Positions 34,779-44,500 of a stretch of DNA of 64,000 nucleotides are shown one piece after another (position 1 is the first letter of the stretch; the number at the start of each line of letters is the position of its first letter). A program made the translations under genes and the position numbers. The stretch is taken from assembly GCA_016935435.1 (NCBI GenBank), contig JAFGQZ010000073.1:85782-149781 (forward strand), given 5' to 3'. The notes under the pieces are model-generated. The model worked only from the letters and a program-made list of their open reading frames with translations. It ran no database searches and was not told where the DNA came from. This stretch comes from Bacteroidales bacterium (GTDB lineage: Bacteria; Bacteroidota; Bacteroidia; Bacteroidales; UBA10428).

Positions 34779-37700
34779 ATGCAAACACTCATTATTGTAA
34801 TTCTTTTTTTAGTTACCTCAAACGCATTTTTCATCGTCTTATTCTTAAAAAAAAAATATTTGTCCGGCTCAGGCAAAAAAGCAACGGAAAATACAAATAA
34901 AATAAAATTGGTACAGGAAGGGCCTGAGGCACAAAATATCCGGCTGAAACTTGAACAATTGGTTGAAGAAAAATCGAAAAACCTTGAAGAAGCCAACCGC
35001 GAGCTTCAAACACTGAATGAAGAATTAGATGCATCAAATGAAGAATATCAAGCCATTAATGAAGAGTTAAATGCCATAAATAATGAATTGGAGCGCAGCA
35101 ACAAGGCTTTATTAAAAGAAATAGAAGAACACAAGAAAACTCAAGCAGAAAAAGATATAACAGAAGAAAAACTAAAACAATTTATCTCACAGTCAAGCGA
35201 AGCAATAATTATTATTAACGAAAAAGCTGTTGTTGAAGACTGGAACGAAACAATGGCACAAATCACCGGAATTACAAAGAATGTTGCATTGGGAAAATTT
35301 GTGTGGGATGTTACTTATATGATGGCTCCTGATTTGGAAAAGGCTGAATTCTATCGGGAAAGCTTTAAGAAAAATACCATGCTTTTTTTTGAGAAAATAA
35401 AGCATGGAAACATAAAAGAACAGGTTTTAGAAGCCCGGATTAAGCATCACGATTCGTCTCTCAGATATATCCGCACTACACTTTTTCCAATTGTTTCAGA
35501 AAGTGGCACCTATGGAGGTGTTATCATTTCTGATATTACCCAAAAGAAAGAAAGTGAAGCCCAATTAGAGAAATACCGAATTGAACTGGAAAAACTTTTA
35601 AAACAAAGAACCGAACACCTTGAACAATTATCTGTGCGTTTTAATGAAGTTTATGCCAATTCTTCCGATGCTATTACATTTATGGACATTTTCGATGAAG
35701 GGCGTTCTATAAAAGTATTCGATATGAACCCCGTTTCTAAAAGCCTTTTTAAAATATCCGATGAACAACTTGTCAAGGGTGTTTATATTGATGAATTATT
35801 ACCGCAAGTAAAAATCGAATCTTTTAAACAGCATTTTTTGCCCCGGTTGATTAATGGGGAACCGGTAACATTTACCGATGACAGGGATACCGGAAATGGA
35901 CATTGGAACTCAACGATTTACCCTGTTAAGGACGAAACCGGTAAAGTATCGCGTATTGCTGCATTTTCGAGAAATGTTACTGCCGAGCATGAGCGTGAAA
36001 AAACATCGGCTATTCTTAATTCGGCCATAGGGAGTTGGCCATACGAATTTTGGGTAAGCAATAAAGATGGTGTTTGTATTTTACAGAATAATGCTTCTCA
36101 AAAAATCTGGGGTAATCTAATCGGGAAAAAGTTGACGGATTTGGATATACCTGATGCTATAAAACAAAAGTCTGTTGCTAATGAATCAAAAGCCTTAAGT
36201 GGCACAGCCGTGAGCTATGAATTAATATTTAAAACTTCAGAAAGGCCACGATATGTATTGGTTAATCTAAATCCTATAATTACAAAAGACAAGATTACAG
36301 GTTTTCTAGGCATACATGTTGATATAACTCAGCAAAAATTAGCCGAATTAGCGTTACAGGAAAGTGAAAAACGCCTGAACCAACTTCTTTCAGCAGTAAC
36401 CAATTATAAGTTCACAGTTGAGTTTGCAAATGGGAAAGCCATTAGTACTATACATAGTCAAGGTTGTCTGGCTGTAACTGGTTATAGCCCTGATGATTTT
36501 CAAAATAATCCTTATCTGTGGTTTGAAATGGTTCATGATGATGATAAACAGTATTTAATAGAATGGATAGAAAATATCCAAAAAGGTATCGAAGTTGAGC
36601 CTGTTGAGCACCGCATTATTCGGAAAAACAATGAAATTGTTTGGGTAAGTAATACAATTGTATTAAGAAAAGATAGTGAGGGCAAACTTTTAGGTTTCGA
36701 CGGATTAATTTCAGATATTACAAAGCGAAAAAATGCCGAACTGGCATTGAGAGAAAGTGAGAAACGCTTTTTTGATGCACTCGATTTACAACCACTTCCT
36801 ATAGGAATTATTATCGACGGCAAACCTTTTTTTTACAATAAAAACTTTACCGAAAGGTTTGGTTATACCATAGAAGATGTCGCAACCGTTGAAGCTTGGA
36901 TTGAAAAACTGATAATAGATAAAGAAAGTCGAGAAAAGATATTGGACGATATAAAAATAGCTATAGATAAAAATAACAATTACGATATTACAAGATATAG
37001 CAGAGATTATAAAATACGGTGTAAAAACGGATCTGAAAAATGGATAGAAATTTCAGACAGAAGAATTGGAAATATGCTGGTTACCGTTTTTAACGACATC
37101 ACAGAACGAAAAGAATCGGAAGAAAAAATCAGGCATAGTGAAGAACAATATCGGCTTTTGGCTGAAAATATCGATGACGTTATTTGGAAATTTAACATTA
37201 AAACCTTAAGATATACATATTTTAGCCCATCTGTTATCAAGTTAACCGGCTATTCTGTAGAAGAAGCTCTGGGTTTAACACTTGAGGAAATCCTTATGCC
37301 CGACTCTTATAACGATATTTCAATTGCCTTACCTGAGTGGATAAATCAGTATAAAAACACGCATCAAACTGCCAACAGGTCCTTCGCATACCAGATTCGG
37401 CATAAAAATGGATACGCTGTTTGGGTAGAAATAAATGCGGCGTTAATTTTAGACAACTCAGGAAAAATACAGGAAATTGTTGCTACATCGCGCAATATCG
37501 ATGAACGAATAGCTGCCGAAAAGGCAATAAGGGAAAGCGAGGAACGGTTTAGGGCTATAGCACAGCTCTCTAATAATTTGGTTTACGAATACTACCTCGA
37601 AAACAACTTAATTCTCTGGGATGGGGCAATAAAAGAGGTTACCGGGTTTGAGCCTGAAGAATACAAGAATACTGATTTTAACGATTGGGTAAACCTTATT

Positions 37701-38915
37701 CACCCGGAAGACAAAGAAAAAACGATGGCTTTGTATTATAAATCATTGAAAGAACACTGTCCATTCAGGGCCCAATACCGGTATAAAACCAAAAACGGTG
37801 AATATAAATGGATCGAAGAAGACAGCCATTTCGTAGAAATAATAGCCAATAAACCTTTCCGTATGCTTGGTATTATGAGAGACATTACCGAACAGCTTCG
37901 GGTGCAAACATTAATTCAAGAAAGTGAAAAGAAACTAAAAACCATATTTAATACAAGCAAAGATGGCATTGTGCTACTTAACAAGAATATGGAGGTTTTC
38001 GATATTAATAATTCTGCATTAAAACGTACAGGATTTTCACGCGAAGAAATTCTTGGAAAAAATGCCTTAGGTTTGCTGATTAAGGCAGAACTATCTGCAA
38101 TTGCAGAAAAAGCCTGGCCGAATTGGGGAAAAGATAAAATTGATAATTTCGAAACAGAAATTTGTATAAAAAACGGTGGTTCTTTCCCGGTTGAAATAAG
38201 TGCTACATCGCTTCAAATTGAAAAGCAGGATATGCTGTTGTTAATGATCCGTGATATTTCTGAACGTAAACTACTCGAAAAACAATTGTTGCATAGTGTA
38301 ATTAATACAGAGGAAAGAGAACGCATTCATTTTTCGCAGGAACTACACGATGGGCTTGGCCCCCTGTTATCTGCCGCAAAATTATATACCGAATGGCTTG
38401 CTGAACCAGAACCAGGTGTTGACCAAAAAATTATTATTCAGGATATTAAGAAACTTCTCGAAGAATCAACCCTGGCAGTGAAAGACATATCTTTTAAACT
38501 TAGCCCTCATATTCTACAAAACTACGGTATTGTGGAAGCTTTAAAGGCGTATGCCGAAAAAGCAGAAAAATCAAGCAAAACTCATATTGGCATAAGTGCT
38601 AAAAATGTAGGGCGTACCAGCAAATTAACTGAAACTATTATATTCAGGGTTTTATGCGAGTGCATTAACAACTCTCTAAAGTATGCTAAAGCCACAAATA
38701 TTAATATTTCACTTATATCAGCCGAAGAATTTTTAAATATCGATTTCTCCGACAATGGTATTGGTTTTGATATAAATTCTATTACAGAAAAACACACAGG
38801 CATTGGTTTATTAAACATTCAAAGCCGTTTAAAATCAATTAACGGAAATTTTTCTATACACAGTGAAATTGGGGGAGGTACTAGTATTACCATTAAAGTT
38901 CCTCTTCAGCCATAA
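34779..38915 (+). CDS. Giant membrane-anchored multi-PAS sensor histidine kinase (NarL-type)
   Basis: A 1378-residue sensor kinase. One N-terminal membrane helix (about residues 3-25) is followed by a coiled coil (about 45-120, with repeated NEEL). Then come about eight PAS/PAC units (about 125-1160), many of them ending in DITxRK or a similar linker. The C-terminus is HisKA_3 (ERERIHFSQELHDGLGPLLSA, about 1180) and HATPase_c (NNSLKYAKATN, SDNGIGFD, HTGIGLLNI). It is followed after 48 bp by a LuxR regulator, its likely partner. It is a larger paralogue of the kinase at 26487. GC content is clearly lower than in genes on either side, which suggests a different origin. Confidence 0.92.
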   Translation: MQTLIIVILFLVTSNAFFIVLFLKKKYLSGSGKKATENTNKIKLVQEGPEAQNIRLKLEQLVEEKSKNLEEANRELQTLNEELDASNEEYQAINEELNAINNELERSNKALLKEIEEHKKTQAEKDITEEKLKQFISQSSEAIIIINEKAVVEDWNETMAQITGITKNVALGKFVWDVTYMMAPDLEKAEFYRESFKKNTMLFFEKIKHGNIKEQVLEARIKHHDSSLRYIRTTLFPIVSESGTYGGVIISDITQKKESEAQLEKYRIELEKLLKQRTEHLEQLSVRFNEVYANSSDAITFMDIFDEGRSIKVFDMNPVSKSLFKISDEQLVKGVYIDELLPQVKIESFKQHFLPRLINGEPVTFTDDRDTGNGHWNSTIYPVKDETGKVSRIAAFSRNVTAEHEREKTSAILNSAIGSWPYEFWVSNKDGVCILQNNASQKIWGNLIGKKLTDLDIPDAIKQKSVANESKALSGTAVSYELIFKTSERPRYVLVNLNPIITKDKITGFLGIHVDITQQKLAELALQESEKRLNQLLSAVTNYKFTVEFANGKAISTIHSQGCLAVTGYSPDDFQNNPYLWFEMVHDDDKQYLIEWIENIQKGIEVEPVEHRIIRKNNEIVWVSNTIVLRKDSEGKLLGFDGLISDITKRKNAELALRESEKRFFDALDLQPLPIGIIIDGKPFFYNKNFTERFGYTIEDVATVEAWIEKLIIDKESREKILDDIKIAIDKNNNYDITRYSRDYKIRCKNGSEKWIEISDRRIGNMLVTVFNDITERKESEEKIRHSEEQYRLLAENIDDVIWKFNIKTLRYTYFSPSVIKLTGYSVEEALGLTLEEILMPDSYNDISIALPEWINQYKNTHQTANRSFAYQIRHKNGYAVWVEINAALILDNSGKIQEIVATSRNIDERIAAEKAIRESEERFRAIAQLSNNLVYEYYLENNLILWDGAIKEVTGFEPEEYKNTDFNDWVNLIHPEDKEKTMALYYKSLKEHCPFRAQYRYKTKNGEYKWIEEDSHFVEIIANKPFRMLGIMRDITEQLRVQTLIQESEKKLKTIFNTSKDGIVLLNKNMEVFDINNSALKRTGFSREEILGKNALGLLIKAELSAIAEKAWPNWGKDKIDNFETEICIKNGGSFPVEISATSLQIEKQDMLLLMIRDISERKLLEKQLLHSVINTEERERIHFSQELHDGLGPLLSAAKLYTEWLAEPEPGVDQKIIIQDIKKLLEESTLAVKDISFKLSPHILQNYGIVEALKAYAEKAEKSSKTHIGISAKNVGRTSKLTETIIFRVLCECINNSLKYAKATNINISLISAEEFLNIDFSDNGIGFDINSITEKHTGIGLLNIQSRLKSINGNFSIHSEIGGGTSITIKVPLQP

Positions 38916-38963
38916 TTGTTTTATAAAATTCATAACTTTAAAAGTATATCCTAATAACAAATA

Positions 38964-39599
38964 ATGATAAAACTTATAATTGCCGATGATCATACAATGT
39001 TCCGTGAAAGTTTGAGCAAAATGCTGACATTAAAAAAAACGGCGCAAGTTATTGCTGAAGCCGCTAATGGGGCTGAACTCTTGGCAATACTCGATAATCA
39101 AAAGCCCGACCTGGTTTTAATGGACATTTCAATGCCTGAAATGGATGGTGTTGAAGCCACAAAAAAAGCACTGGAAAAACAACCCGGGTTAAAAGTACTA
39201 ACCTTATCTTCATGGGGCGATGAGCAATATTATTTTAATATGCTCGAAGCCGGGGCTAAAGGTTTTGTTTTAAAAAATGCAAGTATAATTGAATTAGAAA
39301 AAGCAATTGTAGAGGTTGCAAAAGGAGGTAGTTGGTTTTCTTCCGAACTGTTGCAAAAAGTAATCCTGAATATTAGTTCTAAGCCCAAAAAAGAAAATGA
39401 AATTGAACTAACTGACCGTGAACTGGAAATACTAAAACTTATTTGTGAAAATTTTACCAACGAACAAATTGCTGAAAAAGTAAATTTGAGTTACGATACC
39501 GTAAAATGGCACCGGGCCAATATTATGTCTAAAACAGGCTGCAATAATGCTGTAGGACTTTTGCTATTCGCCCTTAAAAGCAAATTAATCGAAATCTGA
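38964..39599 (+). CDS. LuxR/NarL-family response regulator
   Basis: A 211-residue regulator. The receiver domain (residues 1-120) has ADDH, LMDISMPEMDG and VLKNA. The LuxR-type helix-turn-helix is at about 145-210 (TDRELEILKLICEN, SYDTVKWHRANI). It lies 48 bp after the giant PAS kinase, the obvious cognate kinase. It resembles the regulator at 29623 across the whole length, so the two kinase-regulator modules are duplicates. Start ATG 38964. Confidence 0.93.
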   Translation: MIKLIIADDHTMFRESLSKMLTLKKTAQVIAEAANGAELLAILDNQKPDLVLMDISMPEMDGVEATKKALEKQPGLKVLTLSSWGDEQYYFNMLEAGAKGFVLKNASIIELEKAIVEVAKGGSWFSSELLQKVILNISSKPKKENEIELTDRELEILKLICENFTNEQIAEKVNLSYDTVKWHRANIMSKTGCNNAVGLLLFALKSKLIEI

Positions 39600-39777
39600 A
39601 GAGATAGTTCATTCTGCATTTATTTCAGCAACCCTTGCAAAATGGCTACTTTTACAAGTTGTTATTTTTTGCCCATCACTGGGGGTAGTATTGATCCCTT
39701 CCTGTAACTATTCAAATTCCCTCCCAAAATAAATTTTTTCCGTTAGCCTGGGTGGTGCTTTCACCAGCTTGACAATA

Positions 39778-39785
39778 TAACTTTG
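39778..39785 (+). promoter_or_regulatory. Candidate -7 box of the receiver-only gene
   Basis: TAACTTTG is an exact TAnnTTTG match ending 29 bp before ATG 39815. The following gene therefore seems to have its own promoter. Confidence 0.5.
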
Positions 39786-39814
39786 TAGCAGTAATAACCT
39801 TTATAAAATTCTAT

Positions 39815-40237
39815 ATGCAAGGTCTTAAGGTAATTCTTGTAGATGATAACGAACCTTTTCGTAATGCACTGAAAAATGTGCTTATGAATAAGTTTCATGC
39901 CCAAATAATAGGCGAAGCTTCTTGTGGCGCAGAATTTAAAGAACTTACTAATCTGCATTTGGCCGATATTATTTTAATGGATGTTATGATGCCCGATATT
40001 GATGGGATAACTCTGACAAAAAATGCATTATGGACTAACAAACATTTAAAGTTTATTGCAATTACAATGCACTACGACAAAGTTTATCTAACATCGTTAA
40101 TGGGAGCAGGTTTTAGAGGTTGTGTTTTTAAGAGCAATATTTTTTCTGAAATCCATAATGCGATAGAAATGGTTATGGAAGGGAAAAGATACTTTCCTAA
40201 AAATATTCTGCTCGAAAATGAAGGGACTTTAACATAA
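39815..40237 (+). CDS. Stand-alone receiver protein of NarL-family ancestry
   Basis: A 140-residue single-domain response regulator. All receiver residues are present: VDDNE, the phosphoacceptor in LMDVMMPDIDG, the Thr in AITM and the Lys in VFKS. It resembles the two nearby LuxR-type regulators, including a final EGKRYFPKNIL segment, but stops exactly where their DNA-binding domain would begin. It may act as a phosphate sink or as a partner of the chemoreceptor gene that follows 101 bp later. That link is inferred from position only. The stop is clean, with no remnant of a helix-turn-helix after it. Confidence 0.85.
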   Translation: MQGLKVILVDDNEPFRNALKNVLMNKFHAQIIGEASCGAEFKELTNLHLADIILMDVMMPDIDGITLTKNALWTNKHLKFIAITMHYDKVYLTSLMGAGFRGCVFKSNIFSEIHNAIEMVMEGKRYFPKNILLENEGTLT

Positions 40238-40329
40238 TAGTTGGTGCAAGTATATTATTAAACATAAATACTTTATAAGGGAACTGGTTATTAATGCTAT
40301 ATAGAATAAAACAATAAACTTTTAAAACG

Positions 40330-40338
40330 GGAGGTGAT
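40330..40338 (+). promoter_or_regulatory. Perfect Shine-Dalgarno sequence of the chemoreceptor gene
   Basis: GGAGGTGAT is fully complementary to the 16S rRNA 3' tail sequence (ATCACCTCC) and directly abuts ATG 40339. No other gene in the window shows such a site, and Bacteroidota as a group make little use of Shine-Dalgarno pairing. Confidence 0.8.
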
Positions 40339-41460
40339 ATGGAAGACTTATTAATACAGGGAATATTGGCTTCTTCAAGTTTTGTGGCGTCATACTTCAT
40401 CCTTAGAATAATTTTTAAGAAATCCATTGTATTTCAAGCTGGATATTTATTGGTATGTTTTGCCATATTCGTTTTTTTTATGGCATTTTGGGAAGCTAAA
40501 TTAGGCATAAAGTCTGCATTCTGGATTTTACCTGTAATATATGTCGTGGGCATAAGTATTTTATTGCTTGTAAATAAAATATTAAGGTTACCCTTGGAAA
40601 AATCAATAATGCAGGTTAAAAATATTTCACAAGGCATTTTAAACCAGAATATTGAACATAATAATTCAAAAAATGAATTAGGGGTTCTTAACAATTCTAT
40701 ATTGGGTTTATCCGATAACCTTAAAAGGATAATTGGCGAAATAGCATCTAATACCGGTTATCTTGTTTCCGCCAGCCAACAAACAAGTGGTTCCTCGCAA
40801 CAATTGGCTCAGGGAGCTAACGAGCAGGCATCGTCCATTGAAGAGATGACAGCATCAAGTGAAGAAATGAACTCTGCTATTGAACAGAATACCAATAATG
40901 CATTACTGGCCGAAAAAATGGCAATAGAAATGCAAAATAGTATAAATATAGTGGCAATTGATGCTGGAAAGGCAAATGATGTAAATAAAAGTGTTTCGGA
41001 AAAAATTCGAATAATAACCGATATAGCATTTCAGACTAATTTACTCGCCCTTAACGCCGCAGTTGAAGCTGCCCGCGCTGGTGAATATGGCAAAGGGTTT
41101 GCTGTGGTAGCTGCCGAGGTACGGAGACTTGCGGAACGAAGCAAGAAGGCTGCCGAAGAAATTGTTTCTCTTGCCGAAGAAAGCTATAAATTATCAAATA
41201 ATGCAGGAACTAAACTCTCGCAAGCAATACCCACTATTCAGAAAACAGCTCAGCTAGTCCAGGAAATAGCCGCTTCAAGTAACGAACAAAAATCAGGAGC
41301 AACTCAGTTTGGTTCTGCTATGCAACAACTTAATTCAGTTACACAGCAAAATGCCGCTGCTTCCGAAGAATTAGCTACAAGTGCTGAAGAACTGGCAAGC
41401 CAGGCTGAACAATTAAATGAGCTTATTTCATTTTTTAGGATAGAAAATAAAAAGAAATAA
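40339..41460 (+). CDS. Methyl-accepting chemotaxis protein without a periplasmic sensor domain
   Basis: A 373-residue chemoreceptor. Three hydrophobic segments lie within residues 1-85, and only short loops separate them, so no periplasmic ligand domain exists. A short HAMP-like segment (about 85-130) leads to the signalling coiled coil. The hairpin tip that contacts CheA and CheW is canonical ([22 protein letters not shown], about residues 228-249, then [15 protein letters not shown]). Glutamate-rich methylation patches are visible ([15 protein letters not shown]). No che genes are in the window. The stimulus may be membrane state or an internal signal. Start ATG 40339 is fixed by the Shine-Dalgarno sequence. 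Confidence 0.92.
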   Translation: MEDLLIQGILASSSFVASYFILRIIFKKSIVFQAGYLLVCFAIFVFFMAFWEAKLGIKSAFWILPVIYVVGISILLLVNKILRLPLEKSIMQVKNISQGILNQNIEHNNSKNELGVLNNSILGLSDNLKRIIGEIASNTGYLVSASQQTSGSSQQLAQGANEQASSIEEMTASSEEMNSAIEQNTNNALLAEKMAIEMQNSINIVAIDAGKANDVNKSVSEKIRIITDIAFQTNLLALNAAVEAARAGEYGKGFAVVAAEVRRLAERSKKAAEEIVSLAEESYKLSNNAGTKLSQAIPTIQKTAQLVQEIAASSNEQKSGATQFGSAMQQLNSVTQQNAAASEELATSAEELASQAEQLNELISFFRIENKKK

Positions 41461-41584
41461 CCATTTGTTATACGGTCAGAAAGAATACATTAACTGGTAA
41501 TTTATTTTAAAAGGCAAACAAAAATTAATAAAACAACTATCGCTTATTTGTATCCTTAAAAATATTACAATTCAGTTATAGCAA

Positions 41585-44500
41585 CTAAGCCTGCGAATCT
41601 CCTTTTTGTTTTAAGTTCATAAGCATTGAGTATTCTTTCGGGGTTTTTTTGAAGTGTTTCTTGAAACTGGCAATAAAGTGCGAAGCACTGGTAAACCCGC
41701 ATTCAAAGGATATCTGATTAATATTCAGTTCGCCGGCGGCCATTAGTTCGGTAGCATATTTTAAACGTACGGTTTTTATAAATTCGTTTGGCGATTGTGC
41801 GGTTACAGCCTTGAATTTCCTGAATAGTTGGCTGCGGCTTAAGCCAAGCTGTTCGCCAAGCTGTTCTACACTGAGTTCGGGATCGCTTTTGCGTTCGAAA
41901 ATAATCTGCCGTGCTTTCTTAATAAACCCGTCTTCGTATTTATTGATGAAATCTTCGGGCTTTTCCGAGGAAATCTGTCCCGAATAATGTTCGCGCAACG
42001 CCCTGCGCTGGTTAAGCAGGTTTTTTACATTGGCTTCGAGCAGTTGCATGTTAAAGGGTTTTTCCATATATAAGTCGGCACCCAGGGCTGCTCCTTCCAG
42101 CTTGTTTTCGATGTTGATTTTCGCCGTAAGCAATATTACCGGTATGTGGCTGGTAAGGCTGTTCGATTTTATTTGGCGGCAGAATTCCAGGCCATCCATA
42201 ACAGGCATCATAATGTCCGATATAATAAGGTCGGGGAGCATTTTGCGGGCAATTTTCAGCGCCTCTTTCCCATTTTCTGCCTCAAACAATTGGTACGATG
42301 CCAACTGTCCTTTAATAAACCCGCGCAGCTCCATGTTATCTTCGACAATAAGCACCGATTCGGCTTCGGTTTGGCCTTGCATGTCAATATCAGAAGGGAG
42401 TACTTCAGGCAGGAATTCCTGGCGCTGGTTTGTAAAGGGGGGTTCCTGTGCCGAAATTTCCGAATCGTCGTAAATCTCCCTGTCAACCGGCAGAGAAACT
42501 GTAAAAGTTGTGCCTTTTTCGGGCTCGCTTTCAACCTTAACGGTGCCTTTGTGTAGTTCAACCAGGCTTTGGGCAAAGTCGAGGCCAATGCCTGTTCCAA
42601 TACTTTTTGTGTATTTTAGGCTGTTGTCGCTGTAAAAGCGTTCAAAAATATGGTTGAGTTTTTCGGGGGGTATGCCAATGCCTGTATCAGAAACTATAAT
42701 ATTGGCAGTGCCATGGCCATTTTGGGTTTCAATAGTGATAGTACCTCCCGGAGGGGTAAATTTTACAGCGTTCGACAGCAAAATAAAAATAATATTATCG
42801 ACAATATTATGGTCGAACCAGGTTTCGGTAGCAGAATCTGAAGTATGCTTTGTCTGCAACAATATGTTCTTTTGCCGGCAATATTCTTCAAAAAAATTCA
42901 CAGTTTCCACAACAAACTGTTCCATGTTTCCGGGAGCCACGTTTAGTTTCATTTTTTTATTTTCGAGCTTACGAAAATCCATGAGTTGGTTTATGAGCCT
43001 TTGCAACCTCAAGGCGCTTTTGTACATGAGCGAATGCAGGTAATGTTGTTTGTGTTTCTCCATATCGGGCTCTTGTAACAGTTTCTCCAGAGGGGCCGCA
43101 ATTAGGGTCAAAGGAGTCCTGAACTCGTGCGAAATGTTTGTAAACACCCGTAGTTTCATCTGGTTAATTTCGTCAATACGAATTTTTTCGAGCCGTTCGT
43201 TCTCCAGAAGGTGCTTTTGGGTTGTGCGGTAAACAATAGATTGCCTGAAAGCAAACATGAGCAATATGGCAGTAATGAAATAAATAAGAAAAGCCCAGCG
43301 TGTTTGCCAGAAAGGGGGGTGTATAACGAGTTTAATGCTGGTTCCTTCGTTGTTCCATAAGTTATCGTTGTTCGATGCCTTTACCCGAAAAACATACTCG
43401 CCCGGATCGATATTGGTATAAACGGCATAGCGGTTTTTGCCGGTAACCACCCAATTATTGTCGAACCCTTCCAACATATAAGCGTATTGGTTTTTTTGGG
43501 GCTTATCGAAATTAAGGGCAACAAAATCGAAACGGAACGACGATTGTTTGTGCCCCAGTTCTATAATTTCTGTTTTACTAATGTGTTGCTTTAAAGGCGA
43601 ATTCCCACCATACGATACTACTTTTTCGTTCGAAAGGTAAAAGCTGGTAATTACCACTGGCGGTTTTGCCATGTTTTGGGTGATATTTTCGAGCTTAAAC
43701 GAATTAAAGCCCTTAAGGCCTCCAAAGTAAATGGCCCCGTTGCGCGAACGGTAATATGCCCCCCGGTTAAACTCGTTGCCCTGCAAGCCGTCGTTTATGT
43801 CGTAAACAATAATTGGGGCATCGTTTAGGTTTTTTTTGTTATAATATGCTGTTAATGGAAATTTTAACAGTCCCCTGTTGGTACTTATCCACAAATGGTT
43901 GTTATTGTCTTGCACAATACCGTATATAATGTTGCCCGACAAACCGTTAATCTGTGAAATTTGCTGAACTGAGCCCTTTTTGGTGTCGTAACTAAAAAGC
44001 CCGAAATCTTCGGTGCCTATCCAAATGGTGCCTGCCGAATCGGGCATAAGAGCCAGTACATTTATATCGGCTGCTGGTTTGTTGTTTTCGTTAAACAATC
44101 CTATTTTATGGAATTCTTTTCCATCGAACCTTGCCAGCCCTATATCGGTAGCAAACCAAATTTGGCCATTGGAACCTTCTGCAATAGCGTTAACGGTATT
44201 GCCGATAATTGTTTCGCCTTTGTTGTTTGTTTGCCCGATGCGCTTAAAGCTACCCAACTTGTAATTATAAAGGTTTAAGCCTCCCTGGTTAGTGCCTATC
44301 CACATGCGCCCGCGAGTGTCGTGCAGGAAAGAGTATATGTTGTTGCTCGAAATAGTAGTGGTGTCGGCTGGTATGCATCGGTGGTTCTTTATTTTTCCCC
44401 CATGAAGCGGCATAATATCGATACCGCTACCATAGGTGCCTATCCACAGGTTATTGTGCCTGTCGATATGCAAGGCTTTTACATTGTTGTTTGATATGCC

